64,000 nt of DNA from Streptomyces luteogriseus (GTDB lineage Bacteria; Actinomycetota; Actinomycetes; Streptomycetales; Streptomycetaceae), in contig NZ_JACHMS010000001.1 of assembly GCF_014205055.1 (NCBI RefSeq), forward strand, positions 3,658,001 to 3,722,000, given 5' to 3'. Positions within the stretch are counted from its first letter, which is position 1. Each line of letters opens with the position of its first letter. The notes under the pieces were generated by a model, which was not told the DNA's origin, did not search any database, and was given only the letters and a program-made list of their open reading frames with translations. Shown piece by piece: positions 1 to 5,916 of this stretch. The position numbers and the translations under genes were made by a program.

Positions 1-319
1 CGGCCACGTCGTCTCCGAGCCGCCCTTCTCCACCATGTACTGGACGGCCGCCCAGCAGCTGGCCCACATGACCGTCAACGGCGCCTCCCTGCGCACCGGC
101 GACCTCTACGGCTCCGGCACGGTCAGCGGCCCGGCGGAACACGAGCGCGGCTCCCTGCTGGAGCTGACCTGGAACGGTCGCGAGCCCCTCGAACTCCCCG
201 ACGGCAAGCGGACGTTCCTGGAGGACGGCGACGTGGTGACCCTCTCGGCCTGGGCCCCGGGGCCGCACGGCGTGCGGGTGGGGCTGGGCGAGGTGACCGG
301 GCGAGTGGTCCAGGGCTGA
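1..319 (+). CDS. fahA: Fumarylacetoacetase, C-terminal part (cut by window edge)
   Basis: The reading frame is open from base 2 and ends at TGA 317-319, so only about the last 105 residues are present. The residues fit the C-terminal end of fumarylacetoacetate hydrolase: a WTAAQQLAHMTVNG stretch, then LRTGDLYGSGTVSGP, a small ELTWNG strand and FLEDGDVVTLSAWA. The enzyme cleaves fumarylacetoacetate to fumarate and acetoacetate in the cytoplasm, the last step of tyrosine and homogentisate breakdown. The LRTGDLYGSGTVSG segment belongs to the C-terminal catalytic fold; the N-terminal SH3-like domain lies outside the window. No partner gene of the pathway is visible here. The family call is seen in sequence; substrate specificity is inferred from the family. 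Confidence 0.85.
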   Translation, partial: GHVVSEPPFSTMYWTAAQQLAHMTVNGASLRTGDLYGSGTVSGPAEHERGSLLELTWNGREPLELPDGKRTFLEDGDVVTLSAWAPGPHGVRVGLGEVTGRVVQG

Positions 320-530
320 CTCCGGTAGACCGGGGGCCGGCCGACGGTCGCCCCTCCGGTCCCTTCCGTTGTCGTTCGGCCCCTGACGCACACCGCCCGG
401 CCCGTCATACTGGGCGCGGGGCGGTGTGCCCGCTCATGCGTCACGCTCGTCGTGGCCATCGGTGCGCACGGCGACCGCCCTTCCCCGCACGACCCGTGTC
501 CGCCCCTCTTCCGACGAGGAACCGGAGCCC

Positions 531-1475
531 GTGGCCATGACCGTCTGCCTGCTCCTGCTGAGCGTCGTCGCCGTGACGGCCGCCGTCCCCGTTCCCCGGG
601 CGCTGACCCGGGCCGCGTGGCCCGAGCGGGAACCGGTGGTCGCGCTGTGGGTCTGGCAGTGCCTGGTCGCCACCGTCCTGCTGGCCTGCGTGACGGCGCT
701 CTCCCTCGGCGCCGCCGCCGTCTTCGGCACGGTCCGCGCCCAGCTCTTCGCCCCGGCACCGCCCGCGGTCACCGCGGCGTACGACCTGTCCACCGCCCCG
801 CCGTGGGCCGCCGCCCTCACCCTGCTGCTGGCCTGCGGTGCCGCCTGGACGACGGCGATGCTCGCGCGGGAGTTCGTCGAGGCGCGCCGGCGCCGCGCCC
901 TGGCCCGGGCCCATCTGCGCGAGCGCGCCCCCGACCTCCCGGCCGGCCTGCCGGCGGCCCGGGGTCCGCTGCTGGTCCTGGAGGACGAGTACCCGGACGC
1001 CTGGTGGATGCCGGGCAGCCCGCCCCAGCTGATCGTCACCACGGGCGCCCTGCACCGCCTCACCGGCCACCAGCTCGACGCCGTCCTCACCCACGAGCGC
1101 GGCCACGCCCGGGCCCGCCACGACTGGCTGCTGCACCTCTCCACGGCCCTGGCCACCGGCTTCCCCCGCATCCCGCTGTTCGCCCACTTCTGCGACCAAA
1201 CCCACCGCCTGGTCGAACTGGCCGCCGACGACACGGCCTCCCGCCGCTGCGGCCACCTGACGACCGCCCTGGCCCTGATCGAGCTCAACCAGCACCGCGG
1301 CGTCCTGTCCTGCGCCTCCAGCCACCGCCTGCTGGGCGAACGGGTCGACCGGCTCCTGGAACCGCCGCCCCGGCTGGACCGCGTGCACCGGGCCCTCACC
1401 ACCACGACGGCCGCGCTCGTACCGATGCTTCCCCTGCTGATCGCGTTCGCCCCGGGGCTGACGGCGCTGTCGTAG
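531..1475 (+). CDS. M56-family (BlaR1-like) membrane zinc metallopeptidase
   Basis: A 314-residue integral membrane protein. HERGH at about residues 188-192 matches the HExxH zinc motif, and Glu229 in ELAADD is in the right place for the third zinc ligand, as in the M56/BlaR1 and HtpX-like families. Hydrophobic segments lie at the N-terminus (about 2-22, 35-60, 80-105) and at the extreme C-terminus. The catalytic part sits between the third segment and the last helix and probably faces the cytoplasm. There is no penicillin-binding sensor domain, so this is the stand-alone type common in Streptomyces, usually paired with a BlaI/MecI repressor; no such repressor is adjacent here. Start: GTG 531 with a GAGGA ribosome site about 10 bases upstream; ATG 537 is a close alternative. 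The substrate is unknown. Confidence 0.85.
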   Translation: MAMTVCLLLLSVVAVTAAVPVPRALTRAAWPEREPVVALWVWQCLVATVLLACVTALSLGAAAVFGTVRAQLFAPAPPAVTAAYDLSTAPPWAAALTLLLACGAAWTTAMLAREFVEARRRRALARAHLRERAPDLPAGLPAARGPLLVLEDEYPDAWWMPGSPPQLIVTTGALHRLTGHQLDAVLTHERGHARARHDWLLHLSTALATGFPRIPLFAHFCDQTHRLVELAADDTASRRCGHLTTALALIELNQHRGVLSCASSHRLLGERVDRLLEPPPRLDRVHRALTTTTAALVPMLPLLIAFAPGLTALS

Positions 1476-1484
1476 CCGGGCAGG

Positions 1485-1570
1485 CCGTGCCGTGCCCTGC
1501 CCGTGCCGTGCCGTGCCGTGCCGTGCCGTGCCGTGCCGTGCCGTGCCGTGCCGTGCCGTGCCGTGCCGTG
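1485..1570. repeat. CCGTG pentanucleotide tandem repeat
   Basis: Bases 1501-1570 are fourteen perfect, uninterrupted copies of CCGTG, with degenerate copies from about 1485. The array starts 10 bases after the peptidase stop codon and lies between that gene and the GntR gene. A perfect pentamer array can change copy number by slipped-strand mispairing. Here it is non-coding, so a change would affect spacing or transcript structure, not a reading frame. Confidence 0.95.
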
Positions 1571-1664
1571 GTGGCGGATCTCCCCGCGGGCCGACCGAAA
1601 CCGCAGCTCAGCAGTCGGACAGGTCACACTCCCGGTGGCGCAACATTCCCGCAACACCACTTTT

Positions 1665-1677
1665 CCTATCGGATAGG
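1665..1677. promoter_or_regulatory. Perfect palindrome upstream of GntR gene (candidate operator)
   Basis: CCTATC-G-GATAGG is a perfect 6+1+6 inverted repeat ending 13 bases before the ATG chosen for the GntR regulator. Its size and position, overlapping the likely promoter or transcript start, suit a dimeric GntR/UTRA autoregulator. The sequence is A/T-richer than its surroundings. That this GntR protein binds it is inference. Confidence 0.5.
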
Positions 1678-1690
1678 TATGGTCCGAGCC

Positions 1691-2479
1691 ATGCCCAGTG
1701 ACCGCATCCGAGACCACGCCGGACAGGGAGCCGCGACCACCGTCGCCGCCCACCGCGCGCGGCGACGGCTGCGCGCCGACCGGGCCCGTCAACTCGCCGA
1801 CCTGCTCCGCCAGCAGGCGCTCACCGGCGCCTTCCCCGGCGGCACCCTCCCCCACGAGTCGACCCTCGCGACCGAGTACGGCACCAGCCGCAACACGGTC
1901 CGCGAGGCGCTCGACCTGCTGCGGGCCGAGGGGCTCGTGGAGCGTCAGCCCGGCGTCGGCACCGTGGTCGTGGCCCACAAGTACCCCCACGGCCTCGACC
2001 GCCTGATGGGCCTCGCGGAAACCCTCCGCGAACACGGGCAGGTCACCAACGAGGTCCGCACCATGGGCCCCGCCCCGGCACCCGCCCCGGTCGCCGACCG
2101 CCTCCGGCTCGCACCCGGCACCGACGTCCTCTACATCGAACGCCTGCGCAGGCTCGGCGGTCTGCCCCTGTCCCTCGACCTCACCTACATCCCCCTCGAC
2201 ATCGGCACCGAACTGCTCGGCGCCGACCTGGAGAACACCGACGTCTTCCGCCTCCTGGAAGCCGTCACCGGCCGGCACCTCGGCCACGCCGAGATCACCC
2301 TGGAAGCGGTCAGCGCGGACACCCACTCGGCCGCCGTGCTCGAGGCCCCGCGCGGCGCCGCCGTCCTCATGCTGGAACGCCTCACCCACCTCGCGGACGG
2401 CCGCCCGGTCGACCTGGAGTTCATCCGTTTCCGCGGCGACCGCATCACCATGAGCGGCCTGCTGCACCGGACCCGGTAA
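1691..2479 (+). CDS. GntR-family transcriptional regulator, HutC/UTRA type
   Basis: 262 residues. A winged helix-turn-helix domain occupies about residues 25-98; the recognition region is near 58-82 (LATEYGTSRNTVREALDLL, a textbook GntR helix pair). It is followed by an UTRA effector-binding domain (about 105-255), recognisable by LYIERLRRLGGLPLSLDLTY and the terminal DLEFIRFRGDR strand. HutC-type regulators usually bind a small metabolite and repress their own operon. The gene is the first of a plus-strand run (ferredoxin, ABC importer, flavoprotein), so it most likely controls import and use of the transported compound. Start: ATG 1691; ATG 1679 is in frame but would overlap the upstream palindrome. 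The ligand cannot be read from sequence. Confidence 0.9.
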   Translation: MPSDRIRDHAGQGAATTVAAHRARRRLRADRARQLADLLRQQALTGAFPGGTLPHESTLATEYGTSRNTVREALDLLRAEGLVERQPGVGTVVVAHKYPHGLDRLMGLAETLREHGQVTNEVRTMGPAPAPAPVADRLRLAPGTDVLYIERLRRLGGLPLSLDLTYIPLDIGTELLGADLENTDVFRLLEAVTGRHLGHAEITLEAVSADTHSAAVLEAPRGAAVLMLERLTHLADGRPVDLEFIRFRGDRITMSGLLHRTR

Positions 2480-2512
2480 CCATCCCGCTCGCGCACATCC
2501 CTGGAGACAGCC

Positions 2513-2740
2513 ATGCCCTTGGTGCCCCAGCGGGCCGACGTGCCCGTGACCATCGACGAGTCGAAGTGCATCGACGGCTGCACGCTCTGCGTGGACATGT
2601 GCCCGCTGGACTCCCTCGCCATCGACGAGCGCAACGGCAAGGCCTACATGCACGTCGACGAGTGCTGGTACTGCGGCCCGTGCGCGGCCCGCTGCCCCAC
2701 CGGAGCCGTCACGGTCAACATGCCCTATCTGCTCCGGTGA
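2513..2740 (+). CDS. Two-cluster 4Fe-4S ferredoxin, AprB-like
   Basis: 75 residues with eight cysteines in two sets: Cys19/23/26/30 (C-x3-C-x2-C-x3-C, one residue longer than the usual first spacing) and Cys51/54/57/61 (classic C-x2-C-x2-C-x3-CP). This suits a low-potential 2[4Fe-4S] electron carrier. Small ferredoxins of this kind are electron partners of AprA-type or fumarate-reductase-like flavoproteins, and such a flavoprotein is encoded about 3.2 kb downstream in the same operon. It lies 33 bases after the regulator and 15 bases before the binding protein. Its role as electron donor or acceptor for that flavoprotein is inferred from this linkage. Protein ends YLLR without a membrane anchor, so it is cytoplasmic. 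Confidence 0.88.
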   Translation: MPLVPQRADVPVTIDESKCIDGCTLCVDMCPLDSLAIDERNGKAYMHVDECWYCGPCAARCPTGAVTVNMPYLLR

Positions 2741-2755
2741 GAGGCCCGAACCGTC

Positions 2756-4147
2756 ATGTCCCGAACCATCACGTCCCGAAGCGTCCCGCCTCGAACCACC
2801 CTGAAACGCACCGCGGTCGCTATCTCCGCCGGCGTGCTCCTGCTCCCGCTCAGCGCCTGCGGCGGTGACGCCGAGGCGGGCAGCGGCTCCACGGTCACCG
2901 TCACCGTCGGCTACCAGTCCAGGACGATCAACACCGTCACGGCCGGCACCCTGCTCCGCTCCCTGGGCGCCTTCGAGAAGCAGCTGAACTCCCTGCACGA
3001 CGGCGTCCACTACGAGGTGAACTGGCAGGACTACGCCACCGGCGCCCCCATCACCGCCCAGATGACCGCCGGAAAGATCGACATCGGCTCGATGGGCGAC
3101 TTCCCGCTGCTCATCAACGCGGCCCGCGGCAAGCAGCTGAACAGCCCCACCCGCCTGGTCTCGGTCACCGGCTACAACCTCCGCGGCGGCCTCAACACCA
3201 TCGTCACCGCGCCCGGTTCCGAGCTGACGTCCCTGAAGGACCTGAAGGGCAAGAAGGTCTCCACGAGCGTGGGCTCGGCCGCCGACGGCACCCTCGTACG
3301 GGCCCTGCAGCGCGCCGGCATCGACCCGGACAGCGGCATCGAGAAGCTCAACCAGCAGCCCTCCGTCGGCGCCTCCGCCCTCGCGGCGGGCAGCACGGAC
3401 GCGCTCTCCCAGTTCGTCGCCTGGCCGGGCCTGCTCGCCTTCCAGGGCAAGGCGAAGGCGATCTACGACGGCGCCCGGCTGAACCTGCCCACCTTCCACG
3501 GCGTCACCGCCCGCGAGGACTTCGCGAAGCAGCGCCCTGCCGTGCTGGAGGCGTTCCTGAAGGCCCAGGCGGAGGCGACCGACTACCTGAACGACCGCCC
3601 GGTGGACGCCGCCGAGAAGGTCGCGAAGGCGACCGGCCTGCCCGCCGAGGTCGTCTACCTCTACAACGGCGATCACGGCATCGCCACCTTCGACCCGGCC
3701 ATCAGGCCCCAGCTCGTCTCGGCGCTGAAGCGGGACGTGTCGATCCTCAGGTCGGCGAAGCTCACCGGCGACGTGGACGTCGACTCCTTCGTCGACGACC
3801 AGTACGTGAAGAAGGCCCTCGGATCGGCGGCGTACGCCGGGCACCTCGCCACGAAGCCCGCGCCCGCCGCGAGCGAGGCCTGGCCCAAGGGCGCCTCGAA
3901 GACCGTCACGTTCGACTCCCCCTCCAAGCTGTTGCGTTACGTCGCCGGGCATCGCGACGCCCTGCGCGCCGCCTACGTCCCCGACACCACCACCGGCACC
4001 CTCTGGTTCGCCGACAAGGCCGTGTGGGTGGCCGACGGCGACACGCTGCTGCCCTTCGTCGCCCCCGACACCGCGCAGGCGTACATCGCCGGGCACGGCG
4101 GAGCCCGGGTGGTCCCGTACGCCGACGCCCTGGAGCGGGCCTCGTGA
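2756..4147 (+). CDS. ABC substrate-binding lipoprotein (SsuA/TauA/NrtA type) with NosL-like C-terminal tail
   Basis: 463 residues. A basic N-terminus and hydrophobic core end in LSAC with Cys35 as the lipidation site. Residues about 45-350 form a periplasmic-binding fold of the nitrate/sulfonate/taurine type (VTVGYQSRTINTVTAG near the start, IDIGSMGDFPLLINA, DLKGKKVSTSVGS). About 82 residues at the end (382-463) do not belong to that family. VTFDSPSKLLRYV, YVPDTTTGTLWFADKAVWV, LPFVAPDTAQAYIAGHGG and VVPYADAL follow the layout of NosL, a copper-chaperone lipoprotein family. The fusion is unusual. The protein should sit on the outer face of the membrane and feed the permease; its stop overlaps the permease GTG by 4 bases. 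Substrate unknown; an organosulfur compound or oxyanion is the family expectation. Confidence 0.87.
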   Translation: MSRTITSRSVPPRTTLKRTAVAISAGVLLLPLSACGGDAEAGSGSTVTVTVGYQSRTINTVTAGTLLRSLGAFEKQLNSLHDGVHYEVNWQDYATGAPITAQMTAGKIDIGSMGDFPLLINAARGKQLNSPTRLVSVTGYNLRGGLNTIVTAPGSELTSLKDLKGKKVSTSVGSAADGTLVRALQRAGIDPDSGIEKLNQQPSVGASALAAGSTDALSQFVAWPGLLAFQGKAKAIYDGARLNLPTFHGVTAREDFAKQRPAVLEAFLKAQAEATDYLNDRPVDAAEKVAKATGLPAEVVYLYNGDHGIATFDPAIRPQLVSALKRDVSILRSAKLTGDVDVDSFVDDQYVKKALGSAAYAGHLATKPAPAASEAWPKGASKTVTFDSPSKLLRYVAGHRDALRAAYVPDTTTGTLWFADKAVWVADGDTLLPFVAPDTAQAYIAGHGGARVVPYADALERAS

Positions 4148-5028
4148 AGCGGTACGCGCTCCGGGTGGCGTCCCTGGCCGCCGCCCTCGGCCTGTGGCAG
4201 GCGCTGACCAGCCTGAACATCGACCTGTGGCTGCGCTTCTCGCAGTTCCCGACGGTCACCGACGTGGCCCGGACCTTCGCCGCCCGGGTGTCCGGGCCGG
4301 ACTACTGGACGGACCTCACCGACAGCCTCACCCGGATCCTCACCGGCTTCCTGCTGGCCGCCGTCCTCGGTGTGGCGACGGGCGTGCTCGCGGCGCGCTC
4401 GCGGCTCGCCGAGGACCTGCTCGGTCCGGTGCTGGAGGTGATCCGGCCGATCCCGGCCATCGCCCTGGTCCCCGTCGCGATCCTGCTGTTCCCCTCCAAC
4501 GAGCAGGGCATCGTCTTCATCACCTGCACCGCCGCCTTCTTCCCCGTCCTGGTCTCCACCCGGCACGCGGTGCGCGCCCTGACCCCCGTGTGGGAGGAGG
4601 CCGTTCGCACCATGGGCGGGGGCCGGTGGCGGATCCTCGGCTCGGTCGTGCTGCCGGGCGCGCTGCCCGGTGTGTTCGGCGGTCTGTCCGTCGGCATCGG
4701 CGTCTCGTGGATCTGTGTGATCTCCGCCGAGATGATCTCCGGCCAGTACGGCGTCGGCTACCGCACCTGGCAGGACTACACCGTCGTCGACTACCCCGGC
4801 GTGTTCGTCGGCATGGTCACCATCGGCGTCCTCGGCTGGCTCACCTCCACGGCCGTGGAACTGCTGGGCCGCCGCCTCACCCGCTGGCTGCCCCGCACCG
4901 CCTACGTGCCCGGGGCCCGGCCGCCCCGGCCCGGCCGGTCCGTGACGCCGGCACCGGCACCGGCCGCCACTGCCACCGTCCCCGGCGGCACCCGATCCGA
5001 GGAGGCACACGATGAGCACCTCGTCTGA
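4144..5028 (+). CDS. ABC transporter permease (SsuC/TauC type)
   Basis: 294 residues with about six transmembrane helices. The BPD_transp_1 coupling loop is visible near EEAVRTMGGGRWRILGSVVLPGA, which carries the EAA-G pattern that contacts the ATPase. Other family marks are IRPIPAIALVPVAILLF and the ISAEMISGQYGVGY segment typical of sulfonate/taurine/nitrate importers. The start GTG overlaps the binding-protein stop (GTGA), indicating translational coupling; the stop overlaps the ATPase start by 17 bases. It forms the membrane channel of the importer. The proline/alanine-rich last 30 residues are cytoplasmic and not conserved in the family. Confidence 0.92.
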   Translation: MKRYALRVASLAAALGLWQALTSLNIDLWLRFSQFPTVTDVARTFAARVSGPDYWTDLTDSLTRILTGFLLAAVLGVATGVLAARSRLAEDLLGPVLEVIRPIPAIALVPVAILLFPSNEQGIVFITCTAAFFPVLVSTRHAVRALTPVWEEAVRTMGGGRWRILGSVVLPGALPGVFGGLSVGIGVSWICVISAEMISGQYGVGYRTWQDYTVVDYPGVFVGMVTIGVLGWLTSTAVELLGRRLTRWLPRTAYVPGARPPRPGRSVTPAPAPAATATVPGGTRSEEAHDEHLV

Positions 5029-5905
5029 CACCGTGTCGAACACCCCGCCCGGAGCCGTCCCGGCCCCCTCGTCCGAGACCGACCCGAGCACGTCGTCCGA
5101 CACCGCCCCGAGCACGTCGTCCGACACCCTCGCGAGCACGTCGTCCAAGGCCGCCGCCCCCGGCGCCCCGGGGCGCGGCACCCGGCTCACCCTCACCGGC
5201 GCATCCCTCGGCCGCCCCGGCGCCCCCGCTCTGGACGAGGTCGATCTGGACATCGCCCCCGGCGAGATCCTCACCGTCGTCGGCCCGTCCGGCTGCGGCA
5301 AGTCGACCCTGCTGCGCACCCTGGCCGGCCTGTTGTCGCCGCTCGCGGGCGAGATCGCCCAGGACGGGCAGCCGCTGACCGGCCCCTCGGCCGACCGCGC
5401 CCTGGTCTTCCAGGAGGACGCCCTGCTCCCCTGGCGCACCCTGCGCGCCAACGTCGAACTGCCCCTCGCCATCCGCGGCGTACCCCGCGCCGAGCGCCGG
5501 GAGCAGGCCCGGGCCTGGCTGGAACGCGTCGGACTCGGCTCGCAGGCAAGGCAGTTGCCGCACCGGGTCTCCGGCGGGCAGCGCCAGCGCGTCCAGCTGG
5601 CCCGCGCCCTGGCCGGACGCCCACGCGCCGTCCTGATGGACGAGCCGTTCGGCGCGCTCGACGCACAGAACCGCGCGGGCATGCAGGACCTGCTGGTGGA
5701 GGTGCTCCAGGGCACGGGCGCCACCGTCGTCTTCGTCACCCACGACGTGGACGAGGCCCTGTTCCTCGGCGACCGCATGGCCCTGCTCGGAGCGGGCGGC
5801 CTCGTCGCCGTCCGGGACATCCCCCGCCCGCGCGACCGCGGCGCACACGACGACCCGGTGCGCGTGGCCCTGCGGCGCGACGTCCTCACCTCGCTCGGTA
5901 CGTGA
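5012..5905 (+). CDS. ABC transporter ATP-binding protein (SsuB type) with repetitive N-terminal tail
   Basis: 297 residues. The nucleotide-binding domain starts near residue 57. Walker A GPSGCGKST is at 91-99, followed by a Q-loop in VFQEDALLPW, the signature SGGQRQR, Walker B VLMDEPFGALD, and the switch histidine in VFVTHDVDEAL. It powers the importer formed with the preceding permease. About 55 residues before the domain are a Ser/Thr/Pro/Ala tail built on an STSSDTxx unit. At DNA level this is a 24-bp repeat present three times from 5085 to about 5150, plus a weaker copy at the start. The tail is probably disordered and not needed for ATPase function. The gene ends overlapping or just before the flavoprotein start. 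Confidence 0.93.
   Translation: MSTSSDTVSNTPPGAVPAPSSETDPSTSSDTAPSTSSDTLASTSSKAAAPGAPGRGTRLTLTGASLGRPGAPALDEVDLDIAPGEILTVVGPSGCGKSTLLRTLAGLLSPLAGEIAQDGQPLTGPSADRALVFQEDALLPWRTLRANVELPLAIRGVPRAERREQARAWLERVGLGSQARQLPHRVSGGQRQRVQLARALAGRPRAVLMDEPFGALDAQNRAGMQDLLVEVLQGTGATVVFVTHDVDEALFLGDRMALLGAGGLVAVRDIPRPRDRGAHDDPVRVALRRDVLTSLGT
5085..5150. repeat. 24-bp tandem repeat in the ATPase 5' coding region
   Basis: Three copies of a 24-base unit beginning CGAGCACGTCGTCC at 5085, 5109 and 5133 encode STSSDTAP, STSSDTLA and STSSKAAA. The unit is a multiple of three, so copy-number change keeps the reading frame and only alters the length of the N-terminal tail. Confidence 0.85.
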
Positions 5906-5916
5906 AAGGCACCCCG

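Noticed and set aside
1492..1701. Short frame translating the CCGTG array as RAVPC repeats
   Set aside because: It exists only because the repeat unit has no stop codon; no ribosome site and no coding bias.
434..4096. Very long minus-strand open frame (1220 codons) opposite the peptidase, GntR and binding-protein genes
   Set aside because: It is a product of GC-rich codon bias on the opposite strand: low-complexity Gly/Val/Arg composition, no domain, and it covers four clear genes on the plus strand.
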